Assembly: GCF_004349135.1 (NCBI RefSeq) | Contig: NZ_SMFN01000009.1 | Span: 1 to 64,000, forward strand | Reading direction: 5' to 3' | Length of the DNA: 64,000 bases | Source of the DNA: Flavobacterium sandaracinum | GTDB lineage: Bacteria > Bacteroidota > Bacteroidia > Flavobacteriales > Flavobacteriaceae | Shown here: piece by piece, positions 50,001 to 58,335 of the stretch | Layout of the letters: every line of letters starts with the position of its first letter | Numbering within the stretch: the first letter of the stretch is position 1 | Program-made: the position numbers and the translations under genes | The notes under the pieces: generated by a model | The model's database searches: none | Told to the model about the DNA's origin: nothing | The model's input: the letters and a program-made list of their open reading frames with translations, nothing else

Positions 50001-51992
50001 ATAGATGACAAAAGATCAATAGAACTGAACTTGATTTATGATACAATAAACGTTTTACAATCTGTTGGAGAAAAATTAAAACTTTGGTCAGAAGTTTATC
50101 TTAGAGTATACGCCTTAGGCAAGGAAGATTTGTCAAAAAACATTTACAAACAATATATTAATCCGTTACTAAATGAATGGATTTTTAATGCCGCGGATAC
50201 ATATAAATCAAATACAATAACTAAGATTTCCCCAGCATTATATATTTATAACTCGGGAACATTTAATACAGATTATTTTGATAAATTAAATGCTGAATAT
50301 AAAGAGCAAGCTATTAAAAATGTTTGTGATTATATTTTGACTAAATTATATATTGATGATCCTACAAGTTTTGACCAAAAAACAGAGAAATTAGAATATT
50401 CTGAAATAAATGAACTATGTTCACTTATTGATAGATTTAACAGTGATTTTTTAATACATTTTTATATAGAAAAAATTGTTAAATGCATAAAAGAGAGTAA
50501 AAATGAGTTAACAATTGTTCAAAAAAATTCACTTAAAGAGAAAATTAAGTTAATCATCAAATTGAGATTGCCAAGTTTAAGTGGAATCCAACATGAAGGA
50601 TATAAAATTATTTCTGAATCTGAAATTTTATCTTTAGAATCTTACAATGAAAGTTCTTGGAAAAATTTAATAACACGGGCTAATTTTATAACTAATGTCT
50701 CCGATCGAGCTCTTATATTAGTAATGTTAGCAAATAAAATCACATTGAAATCAAATAAAAAACAAGTTGAATTAATGGAAAAAGCTTTCGACTTGATAAA
50801 ATCAATTCCTTCAGTATATGATAAAACAAATAGATTCGATGCAACTTGGGAAACTTGGTTGAGTATAGATAAAAGTAAGTTTAAAAAATACCTAAAATTA
50901 GCTTATAAAGATCTTTTATTAGCTAAAGATGGCGAAATAAATGGTATCAAAAAAATAATTGATATGGCGCATCAACATGATTCACAATTAACAGATGAAT
51001 TAATTATTATGTTAGATGATGATCCAGCGAGAAAAAAATTGAAGGAACCATTTGTAAAAAGAATAGAAAGTAAAACTATTGTCAATAAGGCTTGTAAACA
51101 ATCAAATATGTTAGCAGGATTAGATAATTATCAATATCAAGAAGTGTTTAAAAAAAATTTAATTGACTTAAATAACGGTAAAAGAGTTTCAAAAGATATA
51201 GCTGAAACATTTGAAATTTTAGACAAATCATCTGAGTTTTCTTTAAATGATGCTTTCGAATCATACTTGTATTTTATTCAAAATGCAATTAAAAGATATG
51301 AGGTCAATTCAAAAGAAAAAGATATTTTAACATCAATTTTTTCAGCTACGATAGAAAACACAAAATTGATTGGGATTCTATCTTCAGATAATATAATGAA
51401 AATGAAAAATCTTTATAAGGCGAAAGTTGGACTAGATTTAAATCCTATAATTTCTCCTGGGGAAAGAAATAAAGCAATTGAAATTTTAAAAAATTGGTTT
51501 CTAAATAATATTGATAATCAATTGATTATTATTGATCCATACTTTACAGAAAAAGAATTAAATATATTACAGTTAATACAAGAGGTTAAGCCTAATTGTG
51601 AAGTTAAAATCTTAACAAGTAAAACAAAAAGCAGTAATAATAATCATATCGATAGTGATACTATGAAATCTATCAATAAAGAAGTTTATTTAAGAGCTTG
51701 GAGAACTATATCAAGTGATGATCCGCTTCCTACAATTATTAGAATTGTTTGGGATAAAGATACCTTAGATACACCGATACATGATAGATGGATTATTGAA
51801 CCCAATACTAAGAAAGGTTTAAAATTAGGCACTTCATTTAATGGATTTGGTAATAAAGAATCAAGTATTGAAGAATTAAACACTGAAAGTTTAATAAATG
51901 TAGAGGACATAATTAATAAATATTTATATAAAGAAATTAGAAAGATAGGAACTTACAATTTAAAATATGAAAGTTTTGATTTAGAAGACTAA
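47055..51992 (+). CDS. Giant STAND-like NTPase with C-terminal PLD-like domain
   Basis: The 1645-residue protein has an N-terminal P-loop NTPase domain: Walker A GDEGIGKTT (residues ~46-54), Walker B FFVLDGFDN (~132-140) and a sensor-like FIFSGN. About 1300 residues of helical repeat-like sequence follow, and the C-terminal ~180 residues contain LIIIDPYFTEKEL and PIHDRWII...GTSFNG, with His1576. The latter is the H-D-R form of a phospholipase D-like domain seen in MIT_C-type proteins. Sensor NTPase, long scaffold and nuclease-like tail fit an antiviral STAND protein. It has no partner gene besides the restriction enzyme upstream, and function is unproven. Confidence 0.6.
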   Translation: MTKTKIINLPNISGIEELPKDYVKRDAILNQIDKALEINDIVFIKGDEGIGKTTILNDFVLQNSQNCVSFFVNEFDKYTYNFDCILDKLYSQIFFYTKNEISEVYPDLNLYNSIQGDLRKKIKSSRKNLFFVLDGFDNLNSKELDQIIPLIDILPWKNAKFIFSGNHEIFSRFYSQKLNSTSIDIYNFGFHETKEYFKEICVNEIELQEIHKLSSKGIPSKLKELKLLCNNNGGVTKFLEIEDITDKTNYLEKIWEEVNEENLILSKIIALLVFSDTDLDTYTICEILNIEKKVLIDNIKEITFIIITDNKITFQVDTIRKFSKIKLKNLEDDINNLLIDYYELQQDSEESMFNLPYLYSKAKQWEKITKFFTTDAFIHFIDKYQTIVNINSQFSIAFNASKNTKIRFDEARLRFALHKSSIIELEKHELWESEIEARILLGEYNQSLSLANSALLKEDRLKLLAILAKQRKINNLPEDLDLLEQIICLYEQIDFSNIREKGFEIAGILIYSNLQLAIELVEKVTDNSSTNNSLDYAFAYLTLYASEINKKNKSQIADIDVINAKIQNDDVKNITNALRFLSDEYSIDELFVNVNRISKFSQKLFILKNWIKNNTNNKEVTKAIKLTLEEIVRTSSENVPNATSLSEIASPLPYLDNVSEIEELILLFDAHKSTIDRPTKSYVQLQLIIAEALLKIDFVKSKDRIFDIYLLIEELSDLSIKTDCLSFLWLWLSKNDINNEIEKSISLIETIEAQTKKNIDLLLKDTAFHFKMVENVISTIITSNPDFIFETIKKLNTQERRDVAYKLALENYVQKTKIEELDFVLINKFNKEIINSLLKEGVIIEIIDKFYFLKEDVIPHINKILPYYLLIANISQVANKCYIICHAIKILNFDKATHQVKIDDLLIELKKSWDFIDVLWEKIEIGFLIARDLTDFSQEKAREYLNFATDLKHHEAFSSSSIVNTYIASIKLTIMSFCGLVLIDDKRSIELNLIYDTINVLQSVGEKLKLWSEVYLRVYALGKEDLSKNIYKQYINPLLNEWIFNAADTYKSNTITKISPALYIYNSGTFNTDYFDKLNAEYKEQAIKNVCDYILTKLYIDDPTSFDQKTEKLEYSEINELCSLIDRFNSDFLIHFYIEKIVKCIKESKNELTIVQKNSLKEKIKLIIKLRLPSLSGIQHEGYKIISESEILSLESYNESSWKNLITRANFITNVSDRALILVMLANKITLKSNKKQVELMEKAFDLIKSIPSVYDKTNRFDATWETWLSIDKSKFKKYLKLAYKDLLLAKDGEINGIKKIIDMAHQHDSQLTDELIIMLDDDPARKKLKEPFVKRIESKTIVNKACKQSNMLAGLDNYQYQEVFKKNLIDLNNGKRVSKDIAETFEILDKSSEFSLNDAFESYLYFIQNAIKRYEVNSKEKDILTSIFSATIENTKLIGILSSDNIMKMKNLYKAKVGLDLNPIISPGERNKAIEILKNWFLNNIDNQLIIIDPYFTEKELNILQLIQEVKPNCEVKILTSKTKSSNNNHIDSDTMKSINKEVYLRAWRTISSDDPLPTIIRIVWDKDTLDTPIHDRWIIEPNTKKGLKLGTSFNGFGNKESSIEELNTESLINVEDIINKYLYKEIRKIGTYNLKYESFDLED

Positions 51993-52089
51993 AAAAAATT
52001 AAGGAAGTATTTTGCTGGAAGGTTGACTCGCTAGCGCGGAGTTCTAATCCCGATCGCTCGGATATACAATAAACATCCTCTTGCGGATA

Positions 52090-52110
52090 GCACGGATTTG
52101 CAATCCGTGC
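52090..52110. repeat. REP-like palindrome
   Basis: GCACGGATT and AATCCGTGC are separated by TGC. The preceding 60 bp, GGAAGGTTGACTCGCTAGCG and on, are unusually GC-rich for the window. The element resembles extragenic palindromes often copied in this phylum. 51993-52260 is otherwise without genes. Confidence 0.55.
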
Positions 52111-52270
52111 CCATCCCAATAAGTATCTACAGTCTATAAATTAATCCTCCCCTAACTCCCTATACACAGATTTATTTACTAATCAAGTCCCTTAACAACC
52201 TAACACCAACACACCCAACCCCCTATCAAACTCTGCCTAAAAAAAAATACACATTAATTAATATATATTT

Positions 52271-52303
52271 GTTCACAAATATGTGAACATTTACATATCT
52301 TTG
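52271..52303 (+). promoter_or_regulatory. Promoter and operator of the HigB-HigA pair
   Basis: GTTCACA and TGTGAAC (52271-52288) form a perfect palindrome with an AATA centre. TATCTTTG at 52296-52303 is a -7 element 12 bp ahead of the toxin start. This is where the antitoxin HTH would be expected to bind and repress its own operon. Confidence 0.65.
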
Positions 52304-52314
52304 CAAAACCAATT

Positions 52315-52638
52315 ATGGAGATAATCTTTAAAAAACAGTATTTATCAGACCTATACCAAGGAATCGTAAAACCCTACAAGGAGTATAAATCCAACCCACA
52401 ATTGGTAAAACAATTTATAAACAAAATCAATACGTTAAAATCCGTCACTCGTGTTGAACAATTGTATCAAATTAAAAGTTTACGTTATGAAAAAAAAGAA
52501 GGCAACCTCAAAGGAGTAAGTGCCGTTTGGGTAAATGAGCAATACCGCATTCTTTTTAATGAAGTGACTTCCAATTCAGGAGATCTCACAATCGATGTAT
52601 TAGAAATCGAGGATTTAAGTAAACATTACGAAAAATAA
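52315..52638 (+). CDS. higB: HigB-like toxin (RelE/ParE superfamily)
   Basis: The 107-residue protein has the RelE/HigB pattern: basic N-terminal helices (FKKQYLSDLYQG), then LKSVTRVEQLYQIKSLRYEK and a C-terminal beta segment VWVNEQYRILFNE with the Arg of the active surface. HigB toxins cut mRNA on the ribosome. The gene for the HigA-like antitoxin follows 9 bp later, the toxin-first order typical of higBA. Confidence 0.8.
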   Translation: MEIIFKKQYLSDLYQGIVKPYKEYKSNPQLVKQFINKINTLKSVTRVEQLYQIKSLRYEKKEGNLKGVSAVWVNEQYRILFNEVTSNSGDLTIDVLEIEDLSKHYEK

Positions 52639-52647
52639 CGACAAAAA

Positions 52648-53754
52648 ATGACGACAAAAAATCTAGTACCAGCAATTGCAACGCATCCCGGAACAATACT
52701 TTCCGAGGAAATGGAAGCAAATGGATACTCTCAAATTGATCTTGCAAAACTCATAGACATCAAACGCAGCCAACTCAACGAAATCATAAAAGGTAAACGA
52801 AACATAAACGCAGATGTAGCATTATTGTTAGAAAAAGCCTTGGGTATTGATGCCGATTTCTGGATGGAAGCGCAAAAAAACTATGATCTCGACAAAGCAA
52901 GAATTGAGGCTAAAAACAAAGCACAGTTAGAAGCTATAGAAATCTGGAATGTGGCTAAAGTCTTTATTCCGATTTCTTTCTATAAAAAAGAACAAGTGAT
53001 TTCCGGTAATCCGTTAACGGACAATCAAAAAATCAGGGAAATATACGGAGTGGTAAACTTGGACCAATTGGCAACAATGTCCGTACAAAACAATTACCAC
53101 AGGTTCAAAAAATCAACCAAACTAAAAACAGATGTAGTCAATATTATGGGCTGGGTGAAACTGGTGCAATACAAAGCTGCAGAGGTTATAGTCCCACCTT
53201 TCAATCTCGAAAATCAAGAACAACTGATAACAGACTTGAGAACCATATTATTACAAAATAAAGACACACTAAATAAAGTTCAAACTAAATTACATGAGAA
53301 TGGCATTAAGTTGATATATCAGGCAAAAGGAGAAAAAACACCCGTGGATGGAGTTTCTTTTTGGAGTGATGGAAACCCTGCTATTGGGATGACATTAAGA
53401 CACAATCGCTTAGATAATTTTGCCTTTACATTGTTTCACGAATTGGGACACATTTACAAACATTTAGTAAATAATGACACCGCTGAATTTATTGATCTGG
53501 AAAATAAAAATGAAGAAGAAGAATACAAAAACTCTACAGAAGAAAAACAAGCAGACCATTTTGCACTAGATAAGCTCATAAAAGACGAAGATTGGAACAA
53601 ATTCAAAAAGAATTTGAATTTCAATAACAATGACACAGCAATGATTGCTTTTGCTAAACAAGTAAAAATCCATCCAAGTATTGTGCGAGGTAGAGCTTGC
53701 TTTGCGCTAAATAATTTCAGAAGCTACACTTCAATTAGCAACGATATTAATTAA
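52648..53754 (+). CDS. higA: HigA-like antitoxin fused to an ImmA/IrrE peptidase
   Basis: The 368-residue protein starts with a HigA-type HTH (IATHPGTILSEEMEANGYSQ; residues ~10-90), which should bind the toxin gene's operator. The rest is unusually long for an antitoxin and contains FTLFHELGHIYKHL near residue 265, an HExxH zinc site of the ImmA/IrrE (M78-like) family. Proteins of this build are common in Bacteroidota and could cleave a regulator. Whether the peptidase part acts on the toxin is unknown. Confidence 0.78.
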   Translation: MTTKNLVPAIATHPGTILSEEMEANGYSQIDLAKLIDIKRSQLNEIIKGKRNINADVALLLEKALGIDADFWMEAQKNYDLDKARIEAKNKAQLEAIEIWNVAKVFIPISFYKKEQVISGNPLTDNQKIREIYGVVNLDQLATMSVQNNYHRFKKSTKLKTDVVNIMGWVKLVQYKAAEVIVPPFNLENQEQLITDLRTILLQNKDTLNKVQTKLHENGIKLIYQAKGEKTPVDGVSFWSDGNPAIGMTLRHNRLDNFAFTLFHELGHIYKHLVNNDTAEFIDLENKNEEEEYKNSTEEKQADHFALDKLIKDEDWNKFKKNLNFNNNDTAMIAFAKQVKIHPSIVRGRACFALNNFRSYTSISNDIN

Positions 53755-53897
53755 TAAACTTAAACTCCAGTTACTGGAAAAATAAGATAGGAAATAGGAA
53801 TCTTGAAATAAAAAATTAAAGAGTTTATAGCGTCTAATAAGCCTTAGTAAAAACAGATTCAGTTATCTCCAAATTTACGAATACAAATTTTGAAAAA

Positions 53898-54239
53898 ATG
53901 ATTAGAATTTACACAAGAGAAAAATTTTCCAAACTAGATTTCGATGATAAATGTACTTTACTCGAAGCACTTTTAACTGATGAATTTTATAACGGGCAAA
54001 CGGAAATAGGTTTTTATATTCCAGAGGGTTTCACAGGCGAAATTGGTGAGAATTTACCTGAAACTCCAATTGAAATTAAAAAAATTGAAGATGAAAAATT
54101 TGAAATTTTAATATGTAAACTCACTGATAAATTGTTTGAAACCCAAAACGAATTTGAGTTTGATCTTGAATATTACAATAAGGAAGTAAAAAAAAGCAAT
54201 GAAATAATTTTCAATGCTACAAACTTTATAAAAGAATAA
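53898..54239 (+). CDS. Hypothetical small protein
   Basis: The 113-residue acidic protein has no signal, membrane segment or recognised domain (MIRIYTREKFSKLDFDDKCT; ends NATNFIKE). It stands alone between the toxin-antitoxin genes and the repressor gene. A cytoplasmic location is inferred. Confidence 0.5.
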   Translation: MIRIYTREKFSKLDFDDKCTLLEALLTDEFYNGQTEIGFYIPEGFTGEIGENLPETPIEIKKIEDEKFEILICKLTDKLFETQNEFEFDLEYYNKEVKKSNEIIFNATNFIKE

Positions 54240-54306
54240 ATTCTAAAAAAGCTCCGTTCCTTAAAGTCTCCTGACTTCGGAATTCCTTTCTAACAATAAC
54301 CTAAAT

Positions 54307-55071
54307 TTAAAGCTTAATTTTCAAATCATTAATATCTCTTTTCAACTCTAAAAACATATCTGTAACACTTGCCGTTTCTTTTACTTGCTGTTTTTCATCT
54401 GTGAGTCCAATGTTACATACGTATTCCCAAATTTCAAGTATAGCGGAAACCTTGACTTCATAAGGAGGATAAAAACTGTTGTCTGACGCTACAACGAGTG
54501 CATTCATTTTGTTTTTATTCAATCGCTTGTACACCATACCTTCATTCTTGGTGATCAGTATGTAGGTCTTGCCATCCTTGACATCTCCTAACTTTTCAAT
54601 ATACCGTCCAACAATGATGGATCCATTTTCATGTGGTGGCATCGAATCACCTTCCACCGGAAAACCCCTATGCTTTCCAGATCCCAAAAAAGGCAAAGAA
54701 ATTTGCTGAAGACTTTCAATATATTCCGGATCGGCATACCCATTCAAATAACCGGCTTTTACTTTCTGTGTGACAACTTCAATAAAATTTTCTCCCTTAG
54801 TATCTACAGTAATCGGCAATACTAATCTGTTATTTTCCAATTGCAACAAATCATCTACCGGAATTTTTCTAACATCCACAGATAGCAACAGGTCTATACT
54901 GATGTGATAGTAATGCGCTATCTTCTTCAATATTTCATACGGGGCTTCCGAAGTGCCGTCTTCATATTTGACGTACCTGCCCCTGGTTATCCCTAAGGAT
55001 TCCGCCAGCTTTTCTTGCGAAATTTTATGTTGTACCCTAAGGTTCCTGATGTTGTCGGAAAATAAAGACAT
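54307..55071 (-). CDS. LexA/CI-type repressor with S24 peptidase domain
   Basis: I use ATG 55071 (MSLFSDNIRNLRVQHKISQE); the longer open frame beginning at 55182 would read through the promoter region. Residues 1-65 form an XRE helix-turn-helix (ISQEKLAESLGITRGRYVKY). The C-terminal half is an S24 protease domain (FPVEGDSMPPHENGSIIVG with Ser, and YILITKNEGMVYKRL with Lys). Such proteins self-cleave when RecA filaments form. It is divergent from the Y-family polymerase gene 88 bp away, so it probably represses that operon. Confidence 0.82.
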   Translation of the reverse strand: MSLFSDNIRNLRVQHKISQEKLAESLGITRGRYVKYEDGTSEAPYEILKKIAHYYHISIDLLLSVDVRKIPVDDLLQLENNRLVLPITVDTKGENFIEVVTQKVKAGYLNGYADPEYIESLQQISLPFLGSGKHRGFPVEGDSMPPHENGSIIVGRYIEKLGDVKDGKTYILITKNEGMVYKRLNKNKMNALVVASDNSFYPPYEVKVSAILEIWEYVCNIGLTDEKQQVKETASVTDMFLELKRDINDLKIKL

Positions 55072-55159
55072 AGGTATTTTGTTATAATTTGTAACAACAA
55101 ATATAATCAAATTTGTTAGTATCTGTACTAATTTTGTAACGTATAAAAAAGAAAAGAAG
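55072..55159. promoter_or_regulatory. Divergent operator region between repressor and polymerase
   Basis: It holds AATTTGTAAC (55087-55096), AATTTGTTAG and AATTTTGTAAC (55130-55140), three copies of a TTTGT(A/T)A motif that could be repressor half-sites. TATATTTG on the minus strand could serve as the -7 element for the repressor. Confidence 0.5.
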
Positions 55160-56341
55160 ATGGAAAGAGCAATTGTACACATGGATTTAGATACTTTTTT
55201 TGTGTCCTGTGAAAGACTGGGGAATTCAAAACTGGAGGGAATTCCTTTGATTATTGGTGGCGGAGATCGTGGTGTCGTGGCTTCTTGTTCCTATGAAGCC
55301 CGCAACTTCGGAGTGCGTTCTGCCATGCCTATTAAAATGGCACTCCGCCTCTGCCCTCAGGCTAAAGTGATGAAAGGCGATATGGAATTGTATTCCAAAT
55401 TATCACATGACGTAACCGAAGTGATCCAAGAAAAAGCACCAATTGTAGAAAAAGCCAGCATCGATGAATTTTACCTCGATATCACAGGTATGGATAAATT
55501 TTATGGGGGGTACAAATGGACCAACGAACTGGCACATTCCGTTACTAAAGAAACTGGTCTACCAATAAGCTTTGCTTTATCGGTTAACAAAACCGTTTCC
55601 AAAATTGGTACCGGCGAAGCCAAACCAAAAGGTAACTTAGAAATACCCGAAAATAGGGTGCGGTCTTTCTTAAATCCGCTTTCGATTCAAAAAATTCCCA
55701 TGGTGGGTGATGTTACTTTTCAGTTGTTATCCCGAATTGGAATCCGTACTATTCAGACCCTTTCAGAAATGCCTGCCGAAGTATTACAGCGAATGATAGG
55801 CAAGAACGGCATCGACATCTGGAAGAAAGCCAATGGCATCGACAACAACCCAGTGGAACCCTACACGGAACGAAAATCCATTTCAACGGAACATACTTTT
55901 ACTCAGGATACCATTGACATTCCAAAATTAAAATCAATACTGGTCGGAATGGTAGAAAAATTGGCTTTTCAATTGCGCTCCGAAGAATGGCTGACTTCCA
56001 CTGTGGTAATCAAAATTAGATATTCCAATTTCGACACCGAAACCAAACAATGCAAAGTAGCCTATACCTCAGCCGATCATACGCTGACCAAAACAGTTAC
56101 TGACTTATTTGATAAAGTTTACCAACGTCGCATGCGGCTTCGTTTAATCGGAATTCGTTTCAGTGGGTTGGTTCGTGGAACCTATCAGATCAATTTATTT
56201 GAAGATACCGAAGAAATGCTGTCACTATACCAAGCGATGGATAAAATGAAAACTCGCTATGGCTTTGATGCGGTAATGCGGTGTGCCGGAGCTACCTTCA
56301 AACCCAATAACAAATCGGAAATTTTAAAACGCAAATTATAA
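55160..56341 (+). CDS. dinB: Y-family DNA polymerase IV
   Basis: The 393-residue protein has the polymerase catalytic core: HMDLDTFFVSCERL (first Asp), then SYEARNFGVRSAMP and KASIDEFYLDITG (paired acidic residues). It also has the thumb and the little-finger region (TFTQDTIDIPKLKSIL onward). It copies damaged DNA with low fidelity. The gene begins under the divergent S24 repressor's control region and is followed 4 bp later by a dnaE2-like gene, so the two form a damage-inducible operon of the kind often carried by plasmids and integrative elements. Confidence 0.9.
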   Translation: MERAIVHMDLDTFFVSCERLGNSKLEGIPLIIGGGDRGVVASCSYEARNFGVRSAMPIKMALRLCPQAKVMKGDMELYSKLSHDVTEVIQEKAPIVEKASIDEFYLDITGMDKFYGGYKWTNELAHSVTKETGLPISFALSVNKTVSKIGTGEAKPKGNLEIPENRVRSFLNPLSIQKIPMVGDVTFQLLSRIGIRTIQTLSEMPAEVLQRMIGKNGIDIWKKANGIDNNPVEPYTERKSISTEHTFTQDTIDIPKLKSILVGMVEKLAFQLRSEEWLTSTVVIKIRYSNFDTETKQCKVAYTSADHTLTKTVTDLFDKVYQRRMRLRLIGIRFSGLVRGTYQINLFEDTEEMLSLYQAMDKMKTRYGFDAVMRCAGATFKPNNKSEILKRKL

Positions 56342-56345
56342 CATA

Positions 56346-58175
56346 ATGTACCTAAACTGTCATTCTTTTCATTCCCTGCGTTACGGCACCATTCCGCTGT
56401 TGGATCTTATCCAGCAGGCTGTTGTTTGTGGGGTTAAGACAATGGCGTTAACGGACATCAACACGGTTACTGGTATTTATGATTTTACAAAAGCCTGTAA
56501 CGAAGTTGGAATTAAACCAATCGTCGGAATAGAATTTCGCTGCAACCATCAATTGCGGTATATAGGTTTGACTAAAAATGCAGATGGGCTCGCCGAAATG
56601 AACCGTTTTCTGACCCATCATAATTTTGAAGGTACTGCTTTACCGTTGGCAGCACCTTCATTTAATAACGTCTGTATTATTTATCCTTTCGAAAATAAGC
56701 CAGCGGAATTAAAAAAACATGAATTTATAGGGATTACTCCCGATCAGCTTCCCAAATTGTTTCTTCAAGAATGGAATTCTTGGCTTAGCAAAATGGTGAT
56801 TTTACAATCTGTTACCTTTCGAACTAAAAGAGAATTCAACCTGCATAAAATTCTTCGAGCTATTGATACCAATGTGATTTTGTCCAAATTGACTGTGGAC
56901 GATTATTGCAAGACCTCAGAAGTAATGATTCCTTTGGAGGAATTGCTTTCGAAATTTGAAGAGTATCCACAGATCATCGAAAACACACAGAAACTGATGG
57001 AGCAGTGTCATTTTGAATTCGACTTCAAAACACCCAAAAACAAAAAATACTATTCTGGAAGCCGGGAAAGCGACATGCAGCTTTTGACCAAGTTGGCTCA
57101 TGAAGGAGTATTAAAAAAATACGGTGCCAATAATCCGCAAGCGTTAGCAAGAGTAGAAAAAGAATTAAAGGTAATCGATCAACTGGAATTCAGCGGCTAT
57201 TTCCTCATCACCTGGGACATCATCCAATACAGCATGAGTCAGGGCTTTTTGCACATTGGTCGGGGCAGCGGTGCCAACAGTATCGTGAGTTATTGTCTAG
57301 GAATAACGGACATCTGCCCTATTGAACTCGATTTGTATTTTGAACGGTTCCTGAATGTAAACCGCAAGAGTCCGCCCGATTTTGACATTGACTGGTCCTG
57401 GAAAGAACGCGATACCATTCTCCGATATATTTTTGATACCTATGGCGCGGATCATGTTGCTTTCTGTGGAACCAATGTGGAATTTAAGTACCGCTCCATA
57501 TTTCGGGAAGTGGGTAAAGTTTTTGGATTACCCAAAGAGGAATTAGATGCTTTGGCTAAAAACCCAATGGCATTACATGATAAAAATCAAATTGTAAAGC
57601 TAGTGCAGGAATACGGTATGCTACTCGAAAAATACCCCAACCAACGCAGCATGCATTCCTGCGGTATATTGATTTCGGAAGAACCCATTACCAATTACAC
57701 ACCTTTGGAAATGCCTCCGAAAGGATTTCCAATAGTGTTGTTTGATATGCACATTGCAGAGGACATCGGTTTTGAAAAGTTTGATATTCTGAGCCAGCGC
57801 GGGATTGGTCATATTGATGACAGTGTAAAATTAATCGAGAAAAATCAGGGGATTAAAGTCGATATCCGAGATACTGCTATATCAAAAAATGAGGCGAAGG
57901 CGAATCATTTTCTAAGCCACGGAAAAACCATTGGATGCTTTTATATCGAAAGCCCCGCCATGCGTGGCTTATTGCGCCGACTGAAATGTGATAATTACAA
58001 AACTCTAGTAGCGGCCTCCTCCATTATCCGTCCGGGTGTCGCCCAATCGGGTATGATGAAAGAATACATTTTCAGGCACAACCATCCGGATCGTTTCGAA
58101 TATTTTCATGACGTTTTTAAGGAACAACTTGGAGAAACGTATGGGGTTATGGTCTGGAAAAACCAGTCAAATTGA
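56346..58175 (+). pseudogene. dnaE2: dnaE2-like polymerase III alpha subunit, 3'-truncated by IS21
   Basis: The frame of 609 residues begins with a PHP domain (HSFHSLRYGTIPLLDL, MALTDINTVTGIYDF). It continues with the Pol III palm (PPDFDIDWSWKERD near residue 345), which carries the catalytic Asp pair. After GETYGVMVW it reads only KNQSN and stops inside the IS21 end, where a normal DnaE2 continues for ~400 residues. No matching 3' part is found beyond the IS at 60785, so the end was lost. The fragment retains much of the palm but probably no functional enzyme. Confidence 0.85.
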
Positions 58176-58335
58176 CCATCCTATTCCAGTGCAAATTGAC
58201 CACCAGTTTCGGAGCAAACTGACCACCACTTTCCAGTTCAAATTGACCACCTAATTTTGGGGTACAATTGATCATCAAAAACTACTTACTTTTTCATGTT
58301 GTTAGCACCATACATTCGTTAAAAAAAGACGGATT

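Noticed and set aside
52013..52120. GC-rich hairpin region after the giant NTPase as a tRNA or attachment site
   Set aside because: The palindrome has REP-like symmetry and there is no acceptor stem, anticodon arm or integrase nearby.
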